Assembly: GCA_002127285.1 (NCBI GenBank)
Contig: NFUW01000001.1
Span: 1,128,057-1,192,056, forward strand
Direction of reading: 5' to 3'
From: Chitinophagaceae bacterium IBVUCB1
Lineage (GTDB): Bacteria > Bacteroidota > Bacteroidia > Chitinophagales > Chitinophagaceae
Length of the DNA stretch: 64,000 nucleotides
The notes below the pieces were generated by a model. That model did no database searches and had not been told where the DNA came from. It worked only from the letters and a program-made list of their open reading frames with translations. Positions 42,419-51,371 of this stretch are shown one piece after another. A program made the translations under genes and the position numbers. Within the stretch, counting starts at the first letter, position 1, and each line of letters begins with the position of its first letter.

Positions 42419-43327
42419 TTATTTAATGAGTGAAAGTGTGCTGCCATCTTTGGTAACAGATAGATTGTGTTGCATACCGAGTGTAAGTGTGAAGTTGACA
42501 TCCTGATGACCGCAAGGGAAGTTGAAGCAAACAGGGTAGTCATATTCTATTACCTTGTCCCAGATTATCTCCTCGATCGTTTGCCCGAAGGGGCGTTCCG
42601 TATCTTGCAAGTCGGTAAAGCTACCAACAACTAAGCCCGCCAGCTTATCGAATTTACCGGCGCGTTTCAGGTTCAGCATCAGGCGGTCTATGTTGTAAAG
42701 ATGTTCGCCGATGTCTTCTATAAAAAGGATTTTTCCATCCGTATCAACTTCTGAAACAGAGCCAGTAAGGTGAGCGAGGATAGCCAGATTGCCACCTGTT
42801 ATTAATCCCTCTGTATGTCCGTTTCTGTTGAAAGGAGATGCAGGAGCTTTATAGTTAAGCACCTTGCCTGTTATGGCATCAAAGAAGCTTTTGATATAGT
42901 CGGTTTCTATAGTATCGGGTTTGAAAGCAGCGCACATGGGGCTATGCAGGGTAGCAATGCCAAGTGTAGCATGTATATGATTGTGCAGTACAGTAATATC
43001 ACTAAAGCCACAAATCCATTTCGGGTTGTTTTTGAAACGGGAGAAATCAAGTCTGTCTATTATACGGCTCATACCATAGCCACCACGCCCCATCAGTATG
43101 GCATCTATGCCATCATCGTCCAGCATACACTGCAGGTCTTGCAGGCGAGCGTCGTCATTGCCCGAAAAATAATGGTATTCCGAACCAACCGTGTCGCCCA
43201 CTACCACATTATAGCCATGCCCTTGCAATGTGGTAACGGCAAATCGTACCCTCTCTGCAGATACATAACCTGCAGGGCAAGTAATGCCAATAGTAGAGCC
43301 TTGAGAAAGGTATGGTGGGTGTATCAT
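42419..43327 (-). CDS. ldcA: LD-carboxypeptidase (S66 family)
   Basis: Cytoplasmic murein tetrapeptide carboxypeptidase-like enzyme, 302 residues, which removes the terminal D-alanine during peptidoglycan recycling. Signatures: MGRGGYGMSRIIDRLDF, nucleophile serine in WICGFSDITVLHNH, glutamate region ILFIEDIGEHLYNIDRLM, and the histidine in FPCGHQDVNF. The downstream minus-strand neighbourhood is tRNA repair, so the link is only positional. Confidence 0.9.
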   Translation of the reverse strand: MIHPPYLSQGSTIGITCPAGYVSAERVRFAVTTLQGHGYNVVVGDTVGSEYHYFSGNDDARLQDLQCMLDDDGIDAILMGRGGYGMSRIIDRLDFSRFKNNPKWICGFSDITVLHNHIHATLGIATLHSPMCAAFKPDTIETDYIKSFFDAITGKVLNYKAPASPFNRNGHTEGLITGGNLAILAHLTGSVSEVDTDGKILFIEDIGEHLYNIDRLMLNLKRAGKFDKLAGLVVGSFTDLQDTERPFGQTIEEIIWDKVIEYDYPVCFNFPCGHQDVNFTLTLGMQHNLSVTKDGSTLSLIK

Positions 43328-43335
43328 TAGTGTAT

Positions 43336-43653
43336 TTATAATCCAATATAAATATAATCCTCTCTTATTTCTACAGGGTAAGTTTTTAGTTTATAACCCT
43401 CACCGCTTGTATTGCGACCATTGGCAGGGTCGAAGCGGTATTTGTGCAGCGGGCAAACGATACGCCCCTGTGCATCGAGCCAGCCATCGCATAAGCGTGC
43501 ACCTGCATGGGGGCACGTGGCAGCAAAAGCATGGAGTGTATTATTCTTTTTCAGCAAGGCAACCTGTTTGTCGCCCACTAAAAAATCATGCATTTTGTTT
43601 TCTTCCATTGCAGAGAATAAAATGCCCTCAACTAAATGCCATGTGTACAACAT
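43336..43653 (-). CDS. Rieske [2Fe-2S] protein
   Basis: Small Rieske-type ferredoxin of 105 residues. Cluster ligands are in TCPHAGARL (C-x-H) and CPLHKYRFD (C-x2-H). The remainder resembles NirD-like and biphenyl-dioxygenase ferredoxins (AMEENKMHDFLVGDKQVALL). A start at 43671 would overlap tadA further; ATG 43653 is chosen. Electron partner unknown. Confidence 0.88.
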   Translation of the reverse strand: MLYTWHLVEGILFSAMEENKMHDFLVGDKQVALLKKNNTLHAFAATCPHAGARLCDGWLDAQGRIVCPLHKYRFDPANGRNTSGEGYKLKTYPVEIREDYIYIGL

Positions 43654-43654
43654 A

Positions 43655-44095
43655 TTATCTTCTTGCCGCAAAAAAATCTTTCATCAATTGAGCACATTCA
43701 TCTGCAAGGATTCCATGCGCCAGTTCTGTTTTTGGATGAAAGGGAGAGTTGTCTCCCGTGATTCTTGCAAAACCATTCTTCGCATCACTAGCACCAAATA
43801 CTACACGGCCTATCTTGCTCCAATATAATGCGCCACTGCACATAAGGCAGGGCTCCAGTGTTACATATAGTGTAGCATCGGGCAGGTATTTGCTGCCCAA
43901 TTGGTTGAATGCGGCGGTTAGTACAATCATCTCTGCATGGGCGGTGCTATCATTCAACTGTTCTACCTGATTGTGCCCGCGCGATATGATTTTTGTACCC
44001 CATACTACAACAGCACCTACAGGTATTTCGCCGGCATCAAAAGCCAGCTTTGCCTGTCGCAGTGCCTCTCGCATAAAATATTCGTCGTCAAACAT
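43655..44095 (-). CDS. tadA: tRNA adenosine(34) deaminase
   Basis: Converts A34 to inosine in tRNA; 146 residues from ATG 44095. Zinc and catalytic motif AHAEMIVLT, with PCLMCSGALYWSKI giving the two cysteines. EIPVGAVVV matches the N-terminal core. The frame extends to 44137, but those residues derive from a repeat-like sequence (MPPPKGK). It shares direction with dtd and leads into the Rieske gene. Confidence 0.94.
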   Translation of the reverse strand: MFDDEYFMREALRQAKLAFDAGEIPVGAVVVWGTKIISRGHNQVEQLNDSTAHAEMIVLTAAFNQLGSKYLPDATLYVTLEPCLMCSGALYWSKIGRVVFGASDAKNGFARITGDNSPFHPKTELAHGILADECAQLMKDFFAARR

Positions 44096-44099
44096 CGCC

Positions 44100-44137
44100 A
44101 TCAAATATAGAAATAGTTTCCCTTTAGGGGGCGGCAA
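44100..44137. repeat. Palindromic block fragment between dtd and tadA
   Basis: TTTCCCTTTAGGGGGCGGC just before the tadA start on the minus strand resembles one decayed half of the paired-palindrome family. A TATATTTG box overlaps its end. Confidence 0.45.
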
Positions 44138-44590
44138 CTATTCTTTGTTTTTAGTATCCATTAATATAGTTACTGGCCCGTCGTTTACTATTGCTACTTT
44201 CATATCTGCACCAAAGACACCTGTTGCAACGGGCTTATTTATAGTCTGCGAAAGTGTTTTGATAAAGTACTCGTAAAGCGGTATAGCCAGTTCGGGACGG
44301 GCAGCTTTTATAAAAGATGGGCGGTTGCCTTTTTTGTAGGATGCGTGTAGTGTAAACTGGCTGACCACAAGCACCTGTCCATCTACCTCTTGCAAGTTTT
44401 TGTTCATTAGTCCAGCTTCATCTGCAAAAACACGTAGCTGAGCAATCTTACCACATAGCCAGTCTGCATCTTCTTTTGTATCTGCCGCTTCTATACCAAG
44501 CAAAATCATAAAGCCTAAGCCTATCATTGACTTCACCTCTCCATTGATGGTAACGCTGGCACTGGAAACACGTTGTATGACTGCGCGCAT
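44138..44590 (-). CDS. dtd: D-aminoacyl-tRNA deacylase
   Basis: Removes D-amino acids and glycine mischarged on tRNA; 150 residues. Family marks: MRAVIQRVSSASVTINGE at the start, VVSQFTLHASYKKGNRPSF, and the Gly-cisPro motif in VNDGPVTILMD. It lies 103 bases from the divergent mnmE gene. Confidence 0.96.
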   Translation of the reverse strand: MRAVIQRVSSASVTINGEVKSMIGLGFMILLGIEAADTKEDADWLCGKIAQLRVFADEAGLMNKNLQEVDGQVLVVSQFTLHASYKKGNRPSFIKAARPELAIPLYEYFIKTLSQTINKPVATGVFGADMKVAIVNDGPVTILMDTKNKE

Positions 44591-44649
44591 AAGTGTAACA
44601 AAATTGCATATTTTGATTCAATAACTACCTATTAGTCTATCTGATACTG

Positions 44650-44683
44650 TTTTTAGTTTTTACTTTTTAGTTTTGACTTTGAA
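44650..44683 (+). repeat. 7-bp tandem repeat ending at the mnmE start codon
   Basis: Units TTTTTAG, TTTTTAC, TTTTTAG, TTTTGAC, TTTGAA run to the ATG at 44684. This is the same class as before nuoC and nuoG, with a slightly different unit. Confidence 0.75.
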
Positions 44684-46036
44684 ATGTATAATATAAACGA
44701 AACGATAGTAGCATTGGCAACGCCAGCGGGCATCGGAGCAATCGGTGTAATACGCCTGAGTGGCAGCAAAGCTATCGAGATAACGGATAAGATATTTAAA
44801 GGGAAAAAGCTGGCAAATCAAGCATCGCACACACTGCATTTTGGTAAAATAATGCAAGGTGATAAAGTACTGGATGAGGCAGTAGTGAGCCTGTATAAAG
44901 CGCCTAAAAGCTATACAGGCGAGGATGTGGTAGAGATAAGCGGACACGGCAGCCAGTATATTCTTGAGCAAATCATCAACCTGTGTATAGCAAATGGAGC
45001 ACACATGGCAAAAGCGGGCGAGTTTACCCAACGCGCTTTCCTGAATGGTAAACTGGATCTGGCACAAGCAGAAGCGGTGGCAGACCTTATCGCATCACAA
45101 TCCGGAGCGGCACAACAAGCAGCCATGCACAATCTGCGTGGAGGATTTAGTGAAGAACTGAAACAAATGCGTGAACAACTGATACAGTTCAGCGCGCTGA
45201 TAGAACTGGAACTGGACTTTAGTCAGGAAGATGTGGAGTTTGCCGACCGTACGCAGCTTTACAAATTGATACATGATATAAACGAAATAGCAGGCAAACT
45301 GGCAGATTCCTTTCGGCTTGGTAATGTGATACGCAATGGTGTAAGTGTAGCGATAATAGGCAAACCCAATGCAGGTAAGAGTACGCTACTGAATGCATTG
45401 CTGAACGAAGAGCGCGCCATCGTAAGTGATATAGCAGGTACTACGCGTGATACGATTGAAGAAACACTGAACGTCAATGGCATCCTATTTCGCCTGATAG
45501 ATACTGCGGGTATTCGTGAGCATACCAGCGATGTGATAGAGAGCATCGGTGTGCAACGCAGCATAGATACTATGAAACGTGCAGATGTGGTTGTGTACCT
45601 GTACGATGTAAACAATACTACTGGTGAAGAGATTGCTGAACAGGCAGCATTGTTTAAGCAAGAGAACATGAACTATCTGCTGGTAGCTAATAAGACAGAT
45701 GCGTATTTTGGCAACAAACAGAATGGCACAATTTATATATCTGCAAAAAACAAAGAGAATGTAAATGCATTAAAACAAGCATTGTACGATAAAGTAATAA
45801 CGGGTGATATAAATACGGAAAGCACCATTATTACCAATGCAAGACACTACGCATCGCTACAGGAAGTATTAAAATCTATTACTGATATACAGGCAGGGCT
45901 CGACACCCACATAGCCAGCGACCTGATAGCCCTCGACATACGCCGCTGCCTCTTTTACCTCGGCGAAATAACAGGTGAAGTAACTACGGAAGACAAGTTG
46001 GATTATATTTTCAGCAAGTTCTGTATCGGAAAGTAA
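44684..46036 (+). CDS. mnmE: tRNA modification GTPase MnmE
   Basis: Works with MnmG to modify U34 of tRNA; 450 residues. N-terminal folate-binding domain (ATPAGIGAIGVIRLSG), helical domain (AEAVADLIASQSGAAQQAA), an inserted G domain (GKPNAGKSTLLNAL, DTAGIREHT, NKTD) and the C-terminal FCIGK with the conserved cysteine. It stands alone on the plus strand. Confidence 0.97.
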   Translation: MYNINETIVALATPAGIGAIGVIRLSGSKAIEITDKIFKGKKLANQASHTLHFGKIMQGDKVLDEAVVSLYKAPKSYTGEDVVEISGHGSQYILEQIINLCIANGAHMAKAGEFTQRAFLNGKLDLAQAEAVADLIASQSGAAQQAAMHNLRGGFSEELKQMREQLIQFSALIELELDFSQEDVEFADRTQLYKLIHDINEIAGKLADSFRLGNVIRNGVSVAIIGKPNAGKSTLLNALLNEERAIVSDIAGTTRDTIEETLNVNGILFRLIDTAGIREHTSDVIESIGVQRSIDTMKRADVVVYLYDVNNTTGEEIAEQAALFKQENMNYLLVANKTDAYFGNKQNGTIYISAKNKENVNALKQALYDKVITGDINTESTIITNARHYASLQEVLKSITDIQAGLDTHIASDLIALDIRRCLFYLGEITGEVTTEDKLDYIFSKFCIGK

Positions 46037-46074
46037 CTACTATATTTTTATTCCTGTTTTTATTCATATCAATT

Positions 46075-46998
46075 CTAAAATACTTCATACCATTCAAAGT
46101 GGTGTTTAAGAATATCTTTTTTGTGTTCATGTACATGTTGCAAAAATGCCCTAGCCACTGCTGAATGTTTTTTGTTTTTCAGCCATATCAGGCTCCATGT
46201 TGTCTGAATAGGCAAGCCTTTACAAGGAATAATTTTGAGGTCTTTGTTTTGTAATTCATTCTTTATGCCTATCAGCGGCATAATGGAATAACCCAAATCT
46301 GCCATGAGTGCCTGCTTTACAGCTTCGTTTGATGTCAGTTCCATGCGCTTTAATACAGATATGCTGTTAGTGTTAAAAAAACGCTCCATCACCTGCCTTG
46401 TGCCGGAGCCTTCTTCTCTGAAAATAAATGGCAATGACTCCATCTGCTGTTTATTGTTACCCATTTTCTGAAGTGGTGATGCGCTGTTGCCAACCAGGTA
46501 TAGTTTATTCTTCAACAAGTCTATCTTTTCCACCTTCATGTTATTAGGCAGTATCGAAACTAAAGAAAAGTCTACTTCATTATTGTCTAAGGTATCCAGC
46601 ACTTTGGCTTTGTTTGTAACATCTATCACCAGTTCTATACCTGTATGTTCTTTTACAAAATCCGACAGGAAATAAGGTATCACATATTTTGCAGTAGATA
46701 CAACTGATATTTTCAGCTTACCTATCAACTGGCCTTTGTAGGCATGCATTTTATAGTTGATGTCGTATACCTGCTCCAGTATTTTTTCAGCAGCAGTTGC
46801 TATTTCTTTGCCAAAATCGGTAATGTATATATTTCTGCCAATCACTTCTGTAAGTGGTATATCAAATTGAGACTGAAAGTTTTTTAGTTGTATGGATACG
46901 GCAGGTTGTGTCAGGTGCAGCTCTTCCGCCGCTCTCGTTACACTATGGGTTTGGGCAATTTTCAGAAATATCTGTAGTTGGTGTAATGTGTAATTCAT
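46075..46998 (-). CDS. LysR-family transcriptional regulator
   Basis: A 307-residue LTTR. The helix-turn-helix is at about 17-37 (HSVTRAAEELHLTQPAVSIQ), followed by the linker helix and a two-lobe effector domain (about 90-300). It is divergent from a small unknown gene and an SbtA-type bicarbonate permease with 83 bases between, the classic layout in which an LTTR regulates the neighbour. LTTRs such as CmpR and CcmR govern inorganic carbon uptake in other bacteria, so control by carbon status is a reasonable inference. Confidence 0.88.
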   Translation of the reverse strand: MNYTLHQLQIFLKIAQTHSVTRAAEELHLTQPAVSIQLKNFQSQFDIPLTEVIGRNIYITDFGKEIATAAEKILEQVYDINYKMHAYKGQLIGKLKISVVSTAKYVIPYFLSDFVKEHTGIELVIDVTNKAKVLDTLDNNEVDFSLVSILPNNMKVEKIDLLKNKLYLVGNSASPLQKMGNNKQQMESLPFIFREEGSGTRQVMERFFNTNSISVLKRMELTSNEAVKQALMADLGYSIMPLIGIKNELQNKDLKIIPCKGLPIQTTWSLIWLKNKKHSAVARAFLQHVHEHKKDILKHHFEWYEVF

Positions 46999-47081
46999 AA
47001 ATATTATTTATCAATTTTATTATAAACATAAATAAAATTTAATCAATAATATTTATCAAATTTGCATCAAAATATAATGTG
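46999..47081. promoter_or_regulatory. Divergent control region between LysR and the sbtA operon
   Basis: Very A/T-rich. ATATTATTTATC (47002) and ATAATATTTATC (47047) form a spaced near-repeat that may bind the LysR protein. CAAATTTG (47058-47065) resembles the -7 box with one mismatch. Confidence 0.4.
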
Positions 47082-47363
47082 ATGGAAAATAATGCAGAGA
47101 ACATTGTACTGATTAACGGGGAATTTGACGCGGTTGAAGCAAAAGACATTATATTGTCTTTGCTGAATGACAAAATAGGTTTTCAGGCACTCAAAAACTT
47201 ACGGCACGAAGAGAAAAAAGGCAAACCGGACGCGCATGCGCTGCAACGCATAGCAGAACTGAAGCAGACTATTGACAAACTAACTGTGTTCTTCAATCAT
47301 TGCAACGACCAGGGGCATAGACTAAATATGCATTCTGAAATCAAGATAGAAATTACACAATAA
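47082..47363 (+). CDS. Small unknown protein before sbtA
   Basis: A 93-residue soluble, charged, mostly helical protein (VLINGEFDAVEAKDIILSLL at the start, ALQRIAELKQTIDKLTVFF in the middle, acidic/histidine end). No family is named. It is eight bases from the permease gene and looks co-transcribed. It could be a small regulator of transporter activity, as SbtB (a PII protein) is in cyanobacteria, but it does not resemble a PII protein. Confidence 0.6.
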   Translation: MENNAENIVLINGEFDAVEAKDIILSLLNDKIGFQALKNLRHEEKKGKPDAHALQRIAELKQTIDKLTVFFNHCNDQGHRLNMHSEIKIEITQ

Positions 47364-47370
47364 CAACTGT

Positions 47371-48342
47371 ATGAATTTCGATCTGTTAATCAATAATCTT
47401 ACCAATCCGGCACTCTTATTTTTTTTGCTGGGTATTGCAGCCGCATCTTTAAAAAGCGACTTGGAAATACCTGCCAGTTCGTCCAAGTTTATCTCATTTT
47501 ACCTCTTGTTTTCAATTGGCTTCAAAGGGGGGCAGGAGCTATCGCACGAAACACTGACTGCAGAAGTAATTCTGTCTATGCTATTTGGTATTGGTACAGC
47601 TATCTTTATCCCTGTATACACTTTCTTCATTCTTAAACGACGATTGAATGTGTACGATTCGGGTGCTATAGCTGCTGCTTATGGTTCTGTAAGTGCCGTT
47701 ACTTTTGTAACGGCAGTTGCCTATTTAGAAGCCAATCAATTACAACTGAAAGGCCATATGGTTGCTATAATGGCACTGATGGAGTCGCCCGCTATTATCG
47801 CTGCATTAATATTAATGTCAATATACAAAAGTGGCGACGACGAAGGGGTTAAAAAGCGTGTGGCTATCAAGCATTCACTTACAAATGGTAGTGTTATGCT
47901 TATATTGGGTAGCCTTGTAATTGGCTACATCGCCAGTGCAGAGCAGGCACAAGGTATTAAGCCATTTACCAACGATTTGTTCAAAGGCTTCCTTGCAATC
48001 TTTCTATTAGACATGGGTATTGTGAGCGGCAGAAAGATAAAGTCGCTTATCAGTGAGGGCTGGTTTCCCATATTATTTGCCATATTAATACCACTAATTA
48101 ATGGCAGCGCAGTAGCAGCACTTAGCTCTTTGGTTACGACGGATGTGGGTAGCCGTTTTGTTTTCGCCGTACTGGCAGCCAGTGCATCTTATATAGCAGT
48201 GCCTGCTGCCATGAAGATAGCTGCACCAAAAGCTAACCCCGGATTGTTCCTACCAATGACACTGGCAGTAACATTCCCTTTTAACATTACTTTTGGTATG
48301 CCGATATTTTATACAATTGTTAGCAACTATTCTATCATTTAA
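47371..48342 (+). CDS. sbtA: Sodium-dependent bicarbonate permease (SbtA family)
   Basis: Integral membrane protein of 323 residues with about ten helices, resembling the SBT/DUF897 family. Recognisable parts: NLTNPALLFFLLGIAAA at the start, FKGGQELSHE, AAAYGSVSAVTFVTAVAYLE in the middle and the second inverted half with SYIAVPAAMKIAAPKANPGL (about 276-295). The family imports bicarbonate with sodium. In a non-photosynthetic bacterium it could feed carboxylases or balance pH. The LysR gene divergent from it supports regulated uptake. Confidence 0.85.
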   Translation: MNFDLLINNLTNPALLFFLLGIAAASLKSDLEIPASSSKFISFYLLFSIGFKGGQELSHETLTAEVILSMLFGIGTAIFIPVYTFFILKRRLNVYDSGAIAAAYGSVSAVTFVTAVAYLEANQLQLKGHMVAIMALMESPAIIAALILMSIYKSGDDEGVKKRVAIKHSLTNGSVMLILGSLVIGYIASAEQAQGIKPFTNDLFKGFLAIFLLDMGIVSGRKIKSLISEGWFPILFAILIPLINGSAVAALSSLVTTDVGSRFVFAVLAASASYIAVPAAMKIAAPKANPGLFLPMTLAVTFPFNITFGMPIFYTIVSNYSII

Positions 48343-48391
48343 GTGTTTAACTTGCTGAATAAAAAATCAATATATTATTAAATAAAGCCTT

Positions 48392-50038
48392 ATGTCTAAT
48401 AATCCTTTAAATAGAATATTGGAGATATTACGCTTCGAAAAGAAGGAAATATCGTCCATATACTTCTATGCGGCATTAGCTGGGTTGGTACAGCTATCAT
48501 TGCCATTGGGCATACAAGCTATCATCAGCTTCGTGTTAGGTGGGGCTATTTCTACTTCTCTGGTATTACTTATTATATCTGTTGTATTCGGCGTTTTCGT
48601 CAATGGCCTGTTGCAGGTAAACAAGATGAAGATTATTGAAAAAATACAGCAACAATTATTCGTGAGGTATTCGTTTAAGTATGCCCATCACATTAATAAT
48701 ATAGATATTAAGGGGGTTAAAGATTATTATTTGCCCGAATTGGTAAACAGGTTTTTCGATGTAGTGTCTTTACAAAAGGGTATTGCAAAGCTTTTGCTCG
48801 ATGTGCCTACCGCTACCATACAGATCCTGTTCGGGTTGTTATTATTGTCATTTTACCACCCCACTTTCATATTCTTTGGCATATTGTTGGTAACCATATT
48901 GTACACGATACTCAGGTATACTGGCAGCAGAGGCCTTGAGACAAGTATGGCAGAAAGCAACCACAAGTATAAGGTAGCCGCTTATCTGGAAGAAGAGGCA
49001 AGGATGGTAAGTTCATTCAAATTTGTTGACACTAGTTTTCTGTTAAAAAAAGCGGATAGTCATATCAGCAACTATCTACGTTCCAGAACGGCGCACTTCA
49101 GGATATTGCTGATACAATACTGGTCGTTAATCGTATTTAAATTATTGATAACGGCTGCCATGCTTATTGTTGGTGCTTTCCTTTTGGTTAATCAGCAATT
49201 AAATATAGGCCAGTTTATTGCAGCCGAAATCGTGATCATACTGGTAATAAACTCTGTTGAGAAACTGATTGTCAACCTTGAAAAAGTATATGACGTTCTT
49301 ACATCGCTCGAAAAGCTGAATAAACTGCTCGATAAGCCAGCAGAGCGTACAGGTCATGTAGTACGTACCAAAGTTGATAAAGGGATATCCGTTTCTGTAG
49401 ATAAATTACATTTTACATATGGTGATAAGGATGTGTTGAAAGATGTAAGTTTTGATGTAGCCGCAGGTCAAAAAGTTTGTATTACCGGTACGCCGGGCTC
49501 GGGCAAAACAACGTTGCTGTATCTGCTGAGCGGTATTTATACGCCCGAAAAAGGTGAAATCACGCTTGATGAAGTGCCAATACACAATTACGATCTGCCA
49601 AGCCTGAGAAAAGATATCAACGTGTTGTTTTCTGAAACTGACATCATCAGTGCTTCCATCATGGAAAACATAACATTGGGACAAAATATAGACTATGCCA
49701 TAGTAGATAATATGGCTGAACTGACCGGCCTGCGCCAATATGTTGTGAGCCAGGAAGAGGGGTATGAGAAGATTATTCAGCCTTCGGCCTATCACCTGCC
49801 CGATAATGTAATTCAGAAAATATTGCTGACAAGGATACTTGTTTCCAAACCCAAACTGATGTTGCTGGAAGCATTGTTTGATAAAATTGCTCCGGAATAC
49901 AGAAGAAGGGTATTACAGTATATACATAATGAAATGAAAGATACAACGGTGGTAATAACAGCTACCGAATGTATGGAAGAGGAATACTTTGACAAGATAA
50001 TCAGGTTGGATAACGGCTCCATAAAAACCGATAATTGA
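48392..50038 (+). CDS. ABC exporter-like protein with degenerate ATPase domain
   Basis: A 548-residue fused membrane and nucleotide-binding protein resembling type I secretion ABC proteins without the peptidase domain. Membrane helices occupy about 20-300. Walker A is intact (GTPGSGKTT). The other motifs are not: the Q-loop glutamine is lost (VLFSETDII), the LSGGQ signature reads HLPDNVIQK, Walker B is LMLLEALFD (aspartate to glutamate, catalytic glutamate to alanine), and the H-loop reads VVITATE without histidine. The frame is intact and only seven bases precede the adaptor gene, so it is unlikely to be a pseudogene. It may bind ATP without normal hydrolysis. Confidence 0.82.
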   Translation: MSNNPLNRILEILRFEKKEISSIYFYAALAGLVQLSLPLGIQAIISFVLGGAISTSLVLLIISVVFGVFVNGLLQVNKMKIIEKIQQQLFVRYSFKYAHHINNIDIKGVKDYYLPELVNRFFDVVSLQKGIAKLLLDVPTATIQILFGLLLLSFYHPTFIFFGILLVTILYTILRYTGSRGLETSMAESNHKYKVAAYLEEEARMVSSFKFVDTSFLLKKADSHISNYLRSRTAHFRILLIQYWSLIVFKLLITAAMLIVGAFLLVNQQLNIGQFIAAEIVIILVINSVEKLIVNLEKVYDVLTSLEKLNKLLDKPAERTGHVVRTKVDKGISVSVDKLHFTYGDKDVLKDVSFDVAAGQKVCITGTPGSGKTTLLYLLSGIYTPEKGEITLDEVPIHNYDLPSLRKDINVLFSETDIISASIMENITLGQNIDYAIVDNMAELTGLRQYVVSQEEGYEKIIQPSAYHLPDNVIQKILLTRILVSKPKLMLLEALFDKIAPEYRRRVLQYIHNEMKDTTVVITATECMEEEYFDKIIRLDNGSIKTDN

Positions 50039-50045
50039 TTTACCA

Positions 50046-51371
50046 ATGAAAGAGGTAAAAGAAATAGTAGAACATATTACCCATGGTGAGGGGGTTAAAT
50101 CCTTTACGACGGTTTACCGTGTCAACAAAGAAAGTAATATTAAAAAATGGGTAACCGGTATTTTCATAGTGCTGGTTATTTTCCTGTTTTTACCATGGAC
50201 GCAGAACATTCGTGCCAGAGGAGCTGTAACAACTTTGAGGCAAGAAGACAGGCCGCAGGAATTGAATGCCATCATACCCGGCAGGATTATTAAATGGTAT
50301 GTAAAAGAAGGTGATTTTGTAAAAGCCGGTGATACGATTGCACAACTGGCGGAGATAAAAGATGAATACCTTGACCCGCAGCTGACACAACGCACATCAG
50401 AGCAAATAAATGCGAAGGCTTCGTCTATCAGCGCATACCAGCAAAAAATAACAGCTACGCAAGGACAGATACAAGCATTGGAAAACACGTTACAGTTTAA
50501 GCTGCAACAATTACGGCAGAAAGTGATTAGCGATAGTATAGATGCGGTAGCTGCAAATAATGGTTTCCAGATAGCTGAAGAACAGTACCGCAGGCAACGC
50601 ATTATGAGGGATAGTGGCCTGGTATCGAAAGTGCAGTTGGAAGACCGCAACCAAAAATATCAGGATGCATTGGCAAAAAAGAACAGTACCCAAATAAAAT
50701 ATAACAACACGCGCATCGAGCTGAGCCAGGTAAGCCAGGAGTACGCTGAAAAAATATTTAAAGCACGTAGCGATGTAGCAGCCTCAGAGAGTGAGATTGC
50801 GAGTGCACAGGGCGAGCTGGCAAAGTTGAATAACCAGTATGCCAATTACACCATTCGTGCAGGACAATACTTTTTGAAAGCTCCGCAGAACGGGCAGGTA
50901 GTGCAGGCAAGCAAAGCCGGTATTAATGAGATAGTAAAGGACGGTGAAAAACTGGTAGAGATAGTACCAGGCAAAGCGCAGCATGCGGTAGAGATATATG
51001 TTCGTCCGGTAGATCTGCCATTACTGTCTGTTGGCAGAACGGTTCGTTTCCTTTTCGATGGTTTCCCTGCTATAGTATTCAGTGGTTGGCCCAATGCTTC
51101 TTATGGAACATTTACCGGCGAAGTAACAGCTATTGAAAGCACCGTAAGCAAAAACGGAAAGTTCAGGGTGCTGGTACGCGAAAAGAAAGGTGAAAAACCA
51201 TGGCCCCCCGGTCTGACGATAGGTACAGGTGCTTCTGCAATAATATTGCTGAAGGATGTGCCCATATGGTATGAGCTATGGCGAAACGTCAACGGCTTCC
51301 CGCCCGATTTTTATAAAGAGTCTGCAGAATACAGCAATAAAAAAGACAACCAGAGCAAATCGAAAATATGA
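50046..51371 (+). CDS. HlyD-family periplasmic adaptor
   Basis: Membrane-fusion protein of 441 residues. One N-terminal helix (about 36-52), a lipoyl/barrel region (IPGRIIKWYVKEGDFVKAGD), a long coiled-coil hairpin (about 115-270) and the return lipoyl half (LKAPQNGQVVQASKAG). It bridges the ABC-like protein and the TolC-like channel encoded on either side. The last bases overlap the TolC-like gene (ATGA). Confidence 0.9.
   Translation: MKEVKEIVEHITHGEGVKSFTTVYRVNKESNIKKWVTGIFIVLVIFLFLPWTQNIRARGAVTTLRQEDRPQELNAIIPGRIIKWYVKEGDFVKAGDTIAQLAEIKDEYLDPQLTQRTSEQINAKASSISAYQQKITATQGQIQALENTLQFKLQQLRQKVISDSIDAVAANNGFQIAEEQYRRQRIMRDSGLVSKVQLEDRNQKYQDALAKKNSTQIKYNNTRIELSQVSQEYAEKIFKARSDVAASESEIASAQGELAKLNNQYANYTIRAGQYFLKAPQNGQVVQASKAGINEIVKDGEKLVEIVPGKAQHAVEIYVRPVDLPLLSVGRTVRFLFDGFPAIVFSGWPNASYGTFTGEVTAIESTVSKNGKFRVLVREKKGEKPWPPGLTIGTGASAIILLKDVPIWYELWRNVNGFPPDFYKESAEYSNKKDNQSKSKI

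Noticed and set aside
48392-50038. ABC gene as pseudogene
   Set aside because: The frame is complete, of normal length and followed after seven bases by an intact adaptor gene; the substitutions are confined to motifs, not spread as stops or frameshifts.
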